Shown here piece after piece: positions 26,575 through 36,328 of a stretch of 64,000 bases of DNA. The notes under the pieces are model-generated. The model was given only the letters and a program-made list of their open reading frames with translations. It ran no database searches and was not told the DNA's origin. Position 1 is the stretch's first letter; each line of letters begins with the position of its first letter. Made by a program: the position numbers and the translations under genes. This DNA comes from Albibacterium profundi (GTDB lineage: Bacteria; Bacteroidota; Bacteroidia; Sphingobacteriales; Sphingobacteriaceae), in the NCBI RefSeq assembly GCF_042159835.1, contig NZ_JBBVGT010000001.1:186001-250000 (forward strand). The letters run 5' to 3'.

Positions 26575-27882
26575 TTAAAAGCTTGTCACTATCTTCAGGC
26601 CTCCATTACTCAGATTCATATCCTGATCGGTAAGAGAGCCAACCGGAACCCTTAGGTAGGGTTCCAATGATAAGTTCAAATTTTTCAAAACTGGCAATCT
26701 GTAACCAACCGACAAATTGAAGAAGCCGGTAAAGTTCTTTCCCTCATATGGACTGTTTGGACTTATCTCTTGTGAGTAAACTGTCTGAATAGCTGGTACA
26801 CGCTTCCCCTGACCATCATCAGATAAACTGGCTACTTGAGCAATCTTCTCCTCAAAAACATTATATCGGTCTTCACTCAATACACTAAACACCGACACCC
26901 CAGCGCTCGCATATAATTGCTTGCCCAAGTTTACCTTCAGGTTTACCGGAATATCTAAACCAACCAACGTCGTATTGATTGTATTTAATGATTTGTTATA
27001 ACTATAACTATTGAGGCTCGCTTTAGAAAACTCTGCAGGAATATCTATTTGATTAGGTCCTCTTTGTGCATCTAATTGCACATAAGACACACCTGAGCTG
27101 ATGGATATTTTTTCATTGATATTATAGGCAACTGCCAAGCCTCCACCAAAGTTGATTTGCTGCCGCTCGTTTATACTGGGAGCTATTTCAACACTAAAAT
27201 CCCATTTATCAAACCCTTGTCTCATATCTGAATTGATTTCAGGTTCGTCTACCAGAGCCCATTCCCCATTTCGGTAAGCATTTTCTTCATCATAGCTCCT
27301 GTTTGGCTGAATAGCCTCCGATGCAGCATTTTGACTTTGCTTCGTATTTTTATCTACTAAATCTTTTTCCTCTTTAAGGGGTCTTACTGTTTGATTGTCA
27401 TTTAAAACCGTCTGCTGTTTTTGCTCTTGCATACCCGAAAGCAGAGACTCCTCCCCTTCGTAAAAAGAAGGTTCGACGTATGCTATACGAGAACGGCCGG
27501 CATCATGACTGTCTCTTTCAACATGCTCATTGTTTAAAGTAGCAGTTTCTATATGATTGCCTTGTGTACTCGTCTTGTCTTCTGTTTTCTCAATATCTCC
27601 CGGCAGAACTCCCATGTCTTCATATGAACGAGACTCACGATCGGTCTGCACAACAGCCGGGTTGGAATTATTGAGGATCGGCTCTTGTCTTAGAAACAAC
27701 AAGGTTCCCAACAAAATGATGGCAGCGGCACCAGACAAATAAGGCCATAGAATTACCTTTTTCTTTTTACCGGCCTCATATGCTTTAAATTGCTCCCAAG
27801 CCCCCTCTTTATAAGGAACAGAATGCTTGCGCAGCATCTCGACCATACGTTCGGTTATATCCTTATCTTTATCAGACTTCAT
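26575..27882 (-). CDS. Single-pass membrane protein with C-terminal barrel-like domain, putative anti-sigma partner
   Basis: 435 residues. No signal peptide: a charged cytoplasmic head (1-43, ending KKKK), one membrane helix (about 44-65), a long polar, low-complexity linker (about 70-215) rich in Glu, Gln and Asn, then a domain with beta-barrel character (about 220-435; GGGLAVAYNINEKISISSG, LSLEPYLRVPVG) like the outer-membrane-beta-barrel proteins of this phylum. It lies 8 nt after the ECF sigma factor gene on the same strand. Position and topology suggest a sigma-binding head joined to an envelope sensor; this is inference, since no known anti-sigma motif is visible. Confidence 0.7.
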   Translation of the reverse strand: MKSDKDKDITERMVEMLRKHSVPYKEGAWEQFKAYEAGKKKKVILWPYLSGAAAIILLGTLLFLRQEPILNNSNPAVVQTDRESRSYEDMGVLPGDIEKTEDKTSTQGNHIETATLNNEHVERDSHDAGRSRIAYVEPSFYEGEESLLSGMQEQKQQTVLNDNQTVRPLKEEKDLVDKNTKQSQNAASEAIQPNRSYDEENAYRNGEWALVDEPEINSDMRQGFDKWDFSVEIAPSINERQQINFGGGLAVAYNINEKISISSGVSYVQLDAQRGPNQIDIPAEFSKASLNSYSYNKSLNTINTTLVGLDIPVNLKVNLGKQLYASAGVSVFSVLSEDRYNVFEEKIAQVASLSDDGQGKRVPAIQTVYSQEISPNSPYEGKNFTGFFNLSVGYRLPVLKNLNLSLEPYLRVPVGSLTDQDMNLSNGGLKIVTSF

Positions 27883-27890
27883 CTCTCTGT

Positions 27891-28499
27891 TTATTTCCTT
27901 TTATCATTAAACATCAACTGTTTATACAATATCCTTAATTTTTGCTTCCCACGCGTCAGATAGGTTCTCGACGTGCTTTCGGGAATATTCAGTTTTTTTG
28001 CGATTTCTTCGTGTGAATAACCCTCTAACTCATATAGGTTAAAAATAACACGTTGAATATCTGGTATCTTATTTAGCAATTTCATAATATCCTCAACCTC
28101 TAAATCGCTTGACGGAGAAACCGGTACGAGCATTAATTCAGTTTCCGCCGAGTCGTCCTGCGAGTGAAATTGCTTCTTAGAGCGTAAATGATCAATGGAT
28201 AGATTTGCTGCGATTCTTCCAATCCAACCGTAGAAAAAGTTCTCCATCTTTTCTTCGTTCTCTTCAGAATATGAAAATTTATGAATCGCTTTAAATGCTT
28301 TTATAAACGTTTCGTTAACCAGCTCTTCGGTATCATGTATACTTTTAATATATCGAGAAACCACCACGGTAACATAGCCATACATCTTTTTGTAAATAAA
28401 CTCTTTGGCAAATTCGTCATTTTGTACGGCACAAGCATGCACAGCCCACTGCAAATTGGGTGTTTGTTGACTCCTAGAACTACCGATCGATTGATTCAC
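27891..28499 (-). CDS. ECF-type RNA polymerase sigma factor
   Basis: About 202 residues from a GTG at 28499. Sigma-70 region 2 lies around ELVNETFIKAFKAIHKFSY and continues with FFYGWIGRIAANLSIDHLRS; region 4 is near the C-terminus (YELEGYSHEEIAKKLNIPES), ending KLRILYKQ. Between the domains is a variable linker. No ATG occurs in frame before region 2, so translation must start at a TTG (28541 or 28523) or at this GTG. The gene is divergent from lysS and is followed by the membrane/barrel gene 8 nt later, its probable regulator or sensor. Target promoters unknown. Confidence 0.87.
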   Translation of the reverse strand: MNQSIGSSRSQQTPNLQWAVHACAVQNDEFAKEFIYKKMYGYVTVVVSRYIKSIHDTEELVNETFIKAFKAIHKFSYSEENEEKMENFFYGWIGRIAANLSIDHLRSKKQFHSQDDSAETELMLVPVSPSSDLEVEDIMKLLNKIPDIQRVIFNLYELEGYSHEEIAKKLNIPESTSRTYLTRGKQKLRILYKQLMFNDKRK

Positions 28500-28694
28500 T
28501 AATGTAATTGGTATACCGTTCAAAACTTCAATGATTAACAAAAATCGGATTTATAAACCAAAACGCCATACATTTTTTCTTAAGACCTATGCTCGCTTAT
28601 TAAGTTTATCCATGCTACATATTTTATTTACTGGTAAAACGGAAGAAAAGCTTTCATTGCTACACACTGGATTAAAGATTCTCATTAAAATATG

Positions 28695-28702
28695 TATTTT
28701 TG
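28695..28702 (+). promoter_or_regulatory. -7 promoter box for lysS
   Basis: TATTTTTG fits TAnnTTTG and ends 18 nt before the lysS ATG at 28721. No clear TTTG at -33. Transcription from here would begin after the in-frame codon at 28700, which supports the 28721 start. Confidence 0.5.
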
Positions 28703-28720
28703 CCTAAATCAAATTTTCAC

Positions 28721-30439
28721 ATGAGTACTTTACTTTCTGAACAAGAAATATTACGTCGCGAAGCGTTAACTTCCCTACATAATTTAGGGATCAATCCATA
28801 TCCTGCAGAATCTTATAATATCACGTCAAATGCCAAGAGCATCCTAGACAATTATCAGGAAGGTTCCGATGATTTCAAGTCGATTAGCATCGCCGGCAGA
28901 ATCATGAGTAGACGGATCATGGGCAGTGCTTCGTTTATCGAATTACAAGATTCGTCAGGTCGTATTCAGGTTTATATAAAACGTGACGACATTTCCCCTG
29001 GTGAAGACAAAACGCTCTACAATACTGTTTTCAAAAAACTTCTTGATATTGGTGATATTATTGGCATCAAAGGCTTTGCTTTTATCACCCAAACCGGTAC
29101 GGTGTCAGTTCATGCCGAAGAACTCACTATTTTATCTAAATCATTAAAACCTTTACCGGTTGTCAAATCAGCAGACGGTAAAACTTTCGATGCAGTAACC
29201 GACCCTGAATTCCGTTACCGTCAACGCTATGTTGATCTGGTGGTAAACCCGCATGTCAGAGAGACTTTTGTTAAAGTATCAGCTATTAAAACGGCAATTC
29301 GTGACTTTCTAAATGAAAAAGGCGCTTTAGAAGTTGACACCCCGGTATTACAAAGTATACCAGGCGGTGCAGCAGCTAAACCTTTTATCACGCACCATAA
29401 TGCTTTAGATATTCCGTTATACCTTCGAATAGCTAATGAGCTTTATTTAAAACGGCTAATTGTCGGCGGTTTTGACTGGGTGTATGAATTTAGTCGCAAT
29501 TTCCGAAACGAAGGTATGGACAGAACCCATAATCCCGAATTTACGGTACTCGAATTCTATGTAGCCTATAAAGACTACGAATGGATGATGGAAACCACGG
29601 AACAACTTTTCGAGAAAATTGCTCTTGCTACCAATGGCAAAACCAAGCTTCAGGTGGGCGAAAAAGAAATTGACTTTGCTGCGCCTTATAAGCGCATATC
29701 AATTTATGATGCAATCAAAGAACACACTGGTTTTGATGTGAGTCAGCTAGATGAGACAGGATTACGTGATATTTGCAAGCAATTGAATATAGAGATTGAT
29801 GAAAGCATGGGTAAAGGAAAATTGATTGATGAGATCTTTGGTGAAAAATGCGAAGAGCATTATATCCAACCAACGTTCATCATTGATTACCCGGTTGAGA
29901 TGAGCCCTTTAACCAAAAAACATCGAAATAAAGAAGGTTTGGTTGAACGATTTGAGCTGATGATCAATGGAAAAGAATTGGCAAATGCCTATTCCGAGCT
30001 CAATGATCCGATTGATCAACTCGAACGCTTTGAAGATCAAGTTAAGTTGATGGAACGCGGAGATGATGAAGCGATGTTCATCGACTATGACTTCCTACGT
30101 GCACTTGAGTATGGCATGCCTCCTACCGCCGGTGTTGGTATTGGCATTGATCGATTAGCGATGTTAATGACCAATCAGGTGAGTATCCAAGATGTTTTAT
30201 TTTTCCCACAAATGCGACCGGAAAAGGTTATTAAAGCCGCGTCAATCGCTGATTATGAAAAAGCAGGTATTCCGATCGACTGGGTTCCTGTCTTACAGAA
30301 AATGGGGTTAACGACTATAGAGGCCATTAAGGACGCCAATCCTAATAAGGTTTTTAATGATCTGGGTGGTATGCGCAAGAAAATGAAACTTGATATTGCC
30401 ATGCCAACAAAAGATGAAGTGATGGAATGGTTTAAGTAA
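28721..30439 (+). CDS. lysS: Lysyl-tRNA synthetase, class II
   Basis: 572 residues from the ATG at 28721. Cytoplasmic enzyme charging tRNA-Lys. N-terminal OB-fold anticodon-binding domain (about 50-165), class II core with motif 2 FRNEGMDRTHNPEFTVLEF and motif 3 GIGIDRLAMLMTN. A C-terminal extension of about 65 residues (from VIKAASIADYEKAG to VMEWFK) is absent from the 505-residue E. coli enzyme and looks like a helical, hairpin-type module; it is usual in Bacteroidota. A shorter start upstream at 28700 lies within the likely promoter and is rejected. Convergent with the serine hydrolase gene. Confidence 0.97.
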   Translation: MSTLLSEQEILRREALTSLHNLGINPYPAESYNITSNAKSILDNYQEGSDDFKSISIAGRIMSRRIMGSASFIELQDSSGRIQVYIKRDDISPGEDKTLYNTVFKKLLDIGDIIGIKGFAFITQTGTVSVHAEELTILSKSLKPLPVVKSADGKTFDAVTDPEFRYRQRYVDLVVNPHVRETFVKVSAIKTAIRDFLNEKGALEVDTPVLQSIPGGAAAKPFITHHNALDIPLYLRIANELYLKRLIVGGFDWVYEFSRNFRNEGMDRTHNPEFTVLEFYVAYKDYEWMMETTEQLFEKIALATNGKTKLQVGEKEIDFAAPYKRISIYDAIKEHTGFDVSQLDETGLRDICKQLNIEIDESMGKGKLIDEIFGEKCEEHYIQPTFIIDYPVEMSPLTKKHRNKEGLVERFELMINGKELANAYSELNDPIDQLERFEDQVKLMERGDDEAMFIDYDFLRALEYGMPPTAGVGIGIDRLAMLMTNQVSIQDVLFFPQMRPEKVIKAASIADYEKAGIPIDWVPVLQKMGLTTIEAIKDANPNKVFNDLGGMRKKMKLDIAMPTKDEVMEWFK

Positions 30440-30460
30440 AACCATCTTCAAACTGAGATA

Positions 30461-31486
30461 TTAACTCATATATTGTTTAGCAAGCCATTCAAAAAGTGTA
30501 ACTTTTGAAGCATTCACGCCTTCGAACGCTAATTGAACGGCTTGTTTTTTTGCAGCGTTTTCAAACACTTCGCTTACAAGATTGTCATTTCTATTCGTAA
30601 AAACACTGATCATTAAGCGCTTTTCAAGGTTATGATAAACGATATTCATAAAGCCTGATGTCTCCCCGGAATGAAAAAAGCAATCAGTCCCATCCACTTC
30701 CTTGCCGACAAACCAACCATACCCATAACCCATTCCGTTGTTTACCTCCACCTGAGCAGAAGTAGATTCCTTAAATAATTCACTCGAAAGAAAGACATGG
30801 TGGTAAAACGAATGATGCCAACGCTGATAATCTTCTATCGAGGTATAAACACAACCATCACCTTTCGTTGCAGAAGTGATACTTTGATCGTTCATTCTAA
30901 AGCCATCTTTTAATACGGCGTAGCCTAACGCCCGATTGGTCATCTCCTTTTGTTGATTATAGATCATTGAACTCCTCATACCAAGAGGAACAAACAACAT
31001 CTCGTGAATGAGTTCATCGTATGGCTTTTCGGCTACGTGTTCGGCAACTAAAGTCAAAATGCAGTATGCAGTATTACTGTATTTAAATCGCTCTCCCGGC
31101 TTGAAATATGTTTCCGCTTTGAAGTTAACCAGTAACCATGCATCATGATCGCTCAGCTGTTCTTTTTGGTTGGCTGAAATCAGTGGTTCATAATCCCAAA
31201 TCCCCGATGTATGTGTTAGCAAATGTTTAAGTGTGACATCTTGATAAGCAGAACAGCAGTCGCCGAGAAAATCATTTAAACGATCTTCCAGACTCAACAA
31301 GCCTTTCTCGGCCAGCATAAGGATAACCATCGCCGTAAATTGCTTACTCACAGAAGCCATCCGAAATACGGTTTGGGATTGAATGTTGCTCCCCACCGAC
31401 AAATCCGCTAAACCTTCGAACTTCTGATCGATAATCTGACCGTTTTTGATAACACAAAGAGCATAGCCTGGTGTGTGGGGATCCAT
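30461..31486 (-). CDS. Serine hydrolase of the beta-lactamase class C/PBP4-like family
   Basis: 341 residues. Active-site motifs of penicillin-recognising serine enzymes: SVSK (SxxK, in MASVSKQFTAM), YSN (YxN, in FKYSNTAYC) and HSGETSG in place of KTG. Such proteins include esterases, D-aminopeptidases and class C beta-lactamases. Unusually, there is no signal peptide: an in-frame stop lies just upstream of the ATG, and the sequence starts directly in the catalytic fold, so the protein is likely cytoplasmic. It lies 11 nt after the valS stop and may share its transcript. Substrate unknown; a resistance role is not implied. Confidence 0.87.
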   Translation of the reverse strand: MDPHTPGYALCVIKNGQIIDQKFEGLADLSVGSNIQSQTVFRMASVSKQFTAMVILMLAEKGLLSLEDRLNDFLGDCCSAYQDVTLKHLLTHTSGIWDYEPLISANQKEQLSDHDAWLLVNFKAETYFKPGERFKYSNTAYCILTLVAEHVAEKPYDELIHEMLFVPLGMRSSMIYNQQKEMTNRALGYAVLKDGFRMNDQSITSATKGDGCVYTSIEDYQRWHHSFYHHVFLSSELFKESTSAQVEVNNGMGYGYGWFVGKEVDGTDCFFHSGETSGFMNIVYHNLEKRLMISVFTNRNDNLVSEVFENAAKKQAVQLAFEGVNASKVTLFEWLAKQYMS

Positions 31487-31497
31487 CTTTATTTATT

Positions 31498-34113
31498 TTA
31501 TAATGTTGCCAAGGTTTCTTTTAAGCTCGTAATCTTCGACTCAGCATCGGCTTTTTTATTACGTTCATTTTGAACAATTTCCGGCTTCGCATTATTCACA
31601 AAACGTTCGTTTGCCAGTTTTGCGTCTACAGATTTCAAGAAACCAGTTAAGTATGCAATCTCTTTCGTAATACGTTCCTTTTCAGCTTCAAGGTCAATAT
31701 TTTGACCAATAGAAACATAAAACTCATTTCTCCCAACCATAAAAGCAACTGATCCGGACGGATTATCCTCTACGAGTTTTAATTCGCTGATATTAGCCAA
31801 CTTAGAGACTAATACTTCAACGTATCCTGCATTCAATGTATTTCCCGACTTATAACATAAAGGCAAAGCTTCTTTCGGAGATATTTGCTTCGTGTTCCGT
31901 ACATTTCTGATCTCAGATACAACCGTCTTAATCTGTTCAAATTCAGCCAAGATAGTTGAATCAAAACTTTTTGAAGCTGGATATTCAGCTACAATACAGC
32001 AGTCCAATTCATCACGCTCACCGAACATCTCATCATGCCACAACTCCTCGCTGATAAAGGGCATAAATGGATGGATCAACGCTAATATACGTTCGAAAAT
32101 ACCCTTTGTACGCTCATAGGTTTCCGTGGATATAGCTTCCTGATAAGCAGGCTTCACCCATTCAAGATACCATGAACAGAAATCATCCCAGACCAATTTA
32201 TAGGTTGCCATCAAGGCATCCGACAATCGGTAATTGTCAAAGTGCTTCTCAATTTCCCCTAATGCTTCATTAAATCTATTTTCAAACCATTCGATCACTC
32301 TTAAATCTGCTTCCGACGCCTTCGTATCCTTTAACTCCCAGTTTTTAACCAAACGGAAAGCATTCCATATTTTATTGGCGAAGTTTCTACCCTGTTCGCA
32401 GTAGGCGACATCAAACATTAAGTCGTTACCCGCAGGTGAAGAAAGCAACATCCCGACTCTGACTCCGTCGGTGCCATATTGATTCATTAGCTCTAACGGA
32501 TCGGGCGAATTTCCTAAAGACTTAGACATCTTTCGTCCGAGCTTATCACGTACAATTCCTGTCAGATATACGTTTTTAAATGGCACCTCACCTTTAAACT
32601 CATGACCAAAGGTTATCATCCTTGCCACCCAGAAAAATAAAATCTCTGGAGCAGTGATCAAATCATTCGTCGGATAATAGTATTTGATATCCTTATTATC
32701 AGGGTCTTTTAATCCGTCAAACACAGACATCGGCCAGAGAGCCGACGAAAACCATGTGTCCAAAACATCATCCTCCTGTACCAGACCATTCGTTGACTTC
32801 CCTTCTTTTTCAAATTCGATAATAGCCTCAGGCTCCGTTTTAGCAACCACCCATTCATTATTCTCATTAAACCACGCAGGGATGCGTTGTCCCCACCAAA
32901 GCTGACGACTGATACACCAATCATTTACATTCTCCATCCAATGGCGGTAGGTATTGATAAATTTTTCTGGAATAAACTTCACATCACCATTCAAAACGTA
33001 GTCGAGTGCAGGTTTTGCCAACTCCTCCATTTTTAAAAACCATTGCATCGAAAGCTTCGGTTCAATTACAGCATCCGTTCGTTCCGAAAACCCTACTTGT
33101 GATTTATAATTCTCTATTTTTTCAACGCTTCCATTAGCTTCTAACAACTTAATAATGTTCTTTCTTGCAACAAACCGGTCTTCCCCAACTAATATTTGAG
33201 CTTTCTCATTTAGGGTTCCATCATCGTTTAAGATATCAATAACCTCCAAATTATGTTTTTGTCCCAGCTCAAAATCGTTTAAATCATGCGCAGGCGTAAC
33301 CTTCAAGCATCCTGTTCCAAAATCCATCTCTACGTACTCATCTTCTATCACTGGAATTTCGCGGTCGATTAGAGGAATCTGGATTCTTTTACCCTTTAAG
33401 TGCTGATAACGAGAATCATTTGGATTCACACAAATCGCTGAATCCGCCATAATAGTCTCCGGTCGCGTTGTTGCAATCACCAGGTATTCATCCGACCCGA
33501 CGATTGGATAACGAAGGTAGAACAAGCGCTGATCAACCTCCTTGCGAATAACCTCTTCATCTGAAAGAGCTGTCCGACCTTGAGGATCCCAGTTTACCAT
33601 ACGAACACCACGATATATGTAGCCTTTACGATAAAAATGTATAAATGTATCAATTACAGACTCGCTCAAGTCCGGATCCATCGTGAAGCGTGTACGATCC
33701 CAATCCGCTGAAGCTCCCAACTTCTGAAGTTGATCTAAAATAATCCCCCCGTACTTCTCCTTCCACTCCCATGCGTAGTCTAAAAAGTCCTCTCGGCTAA
33801 TTGACTTCTTATCAATACCACGTTCTTTCAGCATGGCAACTACTTTCGCTTCCGTTGCAATCGATGCATGGTCAGTTCCGGGCACCCAACATGCATTCTT
33901 TCCCTGCATTCTGGCTCTTCTTATTAATACATCTTGGATTGTATTATTTAGCATATGCCCCATATGTAGTACACCGGTAACATTCGGTGGCGGCATAACG
34001 ATCGTATACGGTTCCCGTTCGTCAGGGGTTGATTTAAAGAATTTTTTGTCCAGCCAATAGCGGTACCATTTATCTTCTGTATCGTTTGGATTATATGTTT
34101 TTGCTAAACTCAT
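31498..34113 (-). CDS. valS: Valyl-tRNA synthetase
   Basis: 871 residues from the ATG at 34113 (MSLAKTYNPNDTEDKWYRYW). Class I enzyme charging tRNA-Val and hydrolysing mischarged Thr-tRNA. HIGH motif as HMGH in PPPNVTGVLHMGHMLN; KMSKS in GRKMSKSLGNSPDPL; the editing domain CP1 lies between them; anticodon-binding domain after about 600; a C-terminal coiled coil from about 800 (LEAEKERITKEIAYL) that clamps tRNA. A longer reading from 34194 is possible but would add a hydrophobic 27-residue leader without purpose. Divergent from the M13 peptidase gene. Confidence 0.97.
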   Translation of the reverse strand: MSLAKTYNPNDTEDKWYRYWLDKKFFKSTPDEREPYTIVMPPPNVTGVLHMGHMLNNTIQDVLIRRARMQGKNACWVPGTDHASIATEAKVVAMLKERGIDKKSISREDFLDYAWEWKEKYGGIILDQLQKLGASADWDRTRFTMDPDLSESVIDTFIHFYRKGYIYRGVRMVNWDPQGRTALSDEEVIRKEVDQRLFYLRYPIVGSDEYLVIATTRPETIMADSAICVNPNDSRYQHLKGKRIQIPLIDREIPVIEDEYVEMDFGTGCLKVTPAHDLNDFELGQKHNLEVIDILNDDGTLNEKAQILVGEDRFVARKNIIKLLEANGSVEKIENYKSQVGFSERTDAVIEPKLSMQWFLKMEELAKPALDYVLNGDVKFIPEKFINTYRHWMENVNDWCISRQLWWGQRIPAWFNENNEWVVAKTEPEAIIEFEKEGKSTNGLVQEDDVLDTWFSSALWPMSVFDGLKDPDNKDIKYYYPTNDLITAPEILFFWVARMITFGHEFKGEVPFKNVYLTGIVRDKLGRKMSKSLGNSPDPLELMNQYGTDGVRVGMLLSSPAGNDLMFDVAYCEQGRNFANKIWNAFRLVKNWELKDTKASEADLRVIEWFENRFNEALGEIEKHFDNYRLSDALMATYKLVWDDFCSWYLEWVKPAYQEAISTETYERTKGIFERILALIHPFMPFISEELWHDEMFGERDELDCCIVAEYPASKSFDSTILAEFEQIKTVVSEIRNVRNTKQISPKEALPLCYKSGNTLNAGYVEVLVSKLANISELKLVEDNPSGSVAFMVGRNEFYVSIGQNIDLEAEKERITKEIAYLTGFLKSVDAKLANERFVNNAKPEIVQNERNKKADAESKITSLKETLATL

Positions 34114-34204
34114 GTTATGGAATATTCGAATGAAAAGCAAAAATAGCATTTTGTTTATTAACTTCGTAGCTTGTGCAGTCAATAAACAAATCAAACAAAC
34201 ATAT

Positions 34205-36250
34205 ATGAAATACCCATCAATTCTAATCTGTGGAATGGCGTTGGTAGCAGCTCAGTCATGTTCACAGCCTGAGTCGCAAGTCGCCTCCAATGTACCTGAC
34301 AAGTTCATTGATCCCTCCAACATGGACACCACCGTTAATCCCGGCGACGACTTTTTCCATTATGCAAATGGCATCTGGATGAAGAACAATCCGATACCCG
34401 ATAAAGAAACCCGTTGGGGAAGCTTCAATGAGCTGCGTGAGTTTAATGCGCAAGCTGTGAAAGGTTTATTAGAAGAAGCTGCAGCTGCTGATGCAGAAGA
34501 AGGAAGCATTGAACAACGCGTCGGAGTCTTTTACACGAGCGCAATGGATAGTGTAAAAATCGAAGAAGTTGGCGCATCCGTCATAGAAGAAGATTTAAAT
34601 CGTATCGATGCGATAACAGATATCGAGGGGGTTTTGAATGAAAGTGTGTTCCAACGCACGCATGCATTAGGCAGTCCATTCTTTAGTTTTTATGTAGGTC
34701 AAGACCGTAAAAATGTTGAAAAGAATATGCCTCAGATAGGACAAGGAGGCACTACCCTGCCCGATCGTGATCATTATCTGGTAGAAAATAGTCGTAATCA
34801 AGAGATAAAGGATGCTTACAAAGACTACGTGGAGCGTCTATTTGTTTTAACGGGCTCAACCGATCAACAAGCCAGTGAAAATTTTGAAACCATTTGGAAT
34901 TTCGAAAAAGCTTTGGCCAAGGCTCAAAAAAGTCGTGTTGAAATGCGAGACCCTCAAGCAACCTACAATAAATTCTCGCTAGCAGAACTAACGAAAAGCA
35001 CACAACCATTCAACTGGGAAAAGATGTTACCTGCTTTAAAAGTGGAAGGTGCCGACACATTGCTAGTGAACAACCCTCAATTCTTTGAAGATGAAGCTAA
35101 ACTTATTGCTTCAACTCCCGTTGATGATCTAAAAGTATACTTAAAATGGAACGTTCTTAAAGGATCGGCAAGCTTATTAAGCAAGGATTTTGTTGACGCT
35201 AATTTTGCATTCACACAAGCCCTTACCGGCCAAAAAGTTATCACTCCACGCTGGCAAAGAAGTTTCAATTTAATCGACCGTAACATCGGCGATTTGTTGG
35301 GTCAACTCTACGTTGCTAAGTACTTCACTCCCGAAGCCAAAGAACGAATGGACGAATTGGTTAATAATCTGTCTGTTACGTTCGGAGAACGCATAGAAGG
35401 TTTAGAATGGATGAGTGATGAGACCAAAGAACGAGCCTTAGAAAAATTGAATGCTTTTACACCAAAGATTGGTTATACCACCAAATGGAAAACCTATGAC
35501 GGACTCGAGCTCGCAGCGGATGATTTCTATGGCAATGTACAGCGAGCACAACAATGGGCATATGATGACATGGTCAGTCAGTTCGGTAAACCTGTAGATA
35601 AAACACGCTGGGGAATGACCCCTCCAACCGTTAACGCCTATTATAGCCCGGTTAGAAATGAAATCGCCTTCCCTGCAGGTATCCTACAGTTCCCGTTCTT
35701 CTCGTTTGAAGCGGATGACGCCATTAATTACGGAGGTATTGGTGCTGTTATCGGACATGAAATGACACACGGATTTGATGATTCTGGTCGTCAATATGCC
35801 GCCGATGGCAACTTAAAAGACTGGTGGACAGAAGAGGACGCAGAGCAGTTCAAAGTACTTGCAGACAAGGTAGTCGAACAATACAATAACTATACTGTAC
35901 TTGACACCATTCATGTTAATGGCAAATTAACACTCGGTGAAAACCTGGCGGACCTTGGAGGGTTGGCAATTGCTTATGCTGCCTTCAAGAAAACTCCTCA
36001 AGGTCAATCTGATGAGCTGATCGACGGATTAACACCTGATCAGCGTTTTTTCCTTTCATGGGCACAAGTATGGAGAATGAATGTAAGGCCCGAGACCTCA
36101 GCTCAATTGATCTTAACAGATCCACACTCACCGGGAGATGCAAGAACCGTTGGACCTTTAGTTCATATGGATGCTTGGTACGAAGCTTTTGATGTTCAAG
36201 AAGGCGACAAGCTTTTCATACCAAAAGAAGATCGTGTTACTATTTGGTAG
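34205..36250 (+). CDS. M13-family (neprilysin-like) zinc metallopeptidase, lipoprotein
   Basis: 681 residues from the ATG at 34205, where a lipoprotein signal ends in AQSC; the longer frame from 34112 overlaps valS and would hide this signal. Periplasmic or outer-membrane anchored endopeptidase. N-terminal M13 domain begins VNPGDDFFHYANGIWMKNN. Zinc motif HEMTH (in IGHEMTHGFDDSGR), with the third ligand in ENLADLGGLAIAY. NAYYSPVRNEIAFPAGILQ is the substrate-binding stretch typical of neprilysins. Full family length, no truncation. Ends at a strong terminator shared with the SusD gene. Confidence 0.94.
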   Translation: MKYPSILICGMALVAAQSCSQPESQVASNVPDKFIDPSNMDTTVNPGDDFFHYANGIWMKNNPIPDKETRWGSFNELREFNAQAVKGLLEEAAAADAEEGSIEQRVGVFYTSAMDSVKIEEVGASVIEEDLNRIDAITDIEGVLNESVFQRTHALGSPFFSFYVGQDRKNVEKNMPQIGQGGTTLPDRDHYLVENSRNQEIKDAYKDYVERLFVLTGSTDQQASENFETIWNFEKALAKAQKSRVEMRDPQATYNKFSLAELTKSTQPFNWEKMLPALKVEGADTLLVNNPQFFEDEAKLIASTPVDDLKVYLKWNVLKGSASLLSKDFVDANFAFTQALTGQKVITPRWQRSFNLIDRNIGDLLGQLYVAKYFTPEAKERMDELVNNLSVTFGERIEGLEWMSDETKERALEKLNAFTPKIGYTTKWKTYDGLELAADDFYGNVQRAQQWAYDDMVSQFGKPVDKTRWGMTPPTVNAYYSPVRNEIAFPAGILQFPFFSFEADDAINYGGIGAVIGHEMTHGFDDSGRQYAADGNLKDWWTEEDAEQFKVLADKVVEQYNNYTVLDTIHVNGKLTLGENLADLGGLAIAYAAFKKTPQGQSDELIDGLTPDQRFFLSWAQVWRMNVRPETSAQLILTDPHSPGDARTVGPLVHMDAWYEAFDVQEGDKLFIPKEDRVTIW

Positions 36251-36277
36251 GACGAACCTCAAATAACAAATAAAACA

Positions 36278-36310
36278 AAAAAGCCCGACACATAACGTAT
36301 CGGGCTTTTT
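36278..36310. terminator. Bidirectional intrinsic terminator
   Basis: An 11-bp inverted repeat (36278-36288 and 36300-36310) with an 11-nt loop; the arms contain A5 and T5 runs, so it works on both strands. It separates the convergent M13 peptidase and susD-like genes. Confidence 0.85.
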
Positions 36311-36328
36311 ATTTTGCGGGAAATAACC

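Noticed and set aside
34112..34204. Longer N-terminus for the M13 peptidase
   Set aside because: It overlaps the valS start and places 31 residues before an otherwise perfect lipoprotein signal.
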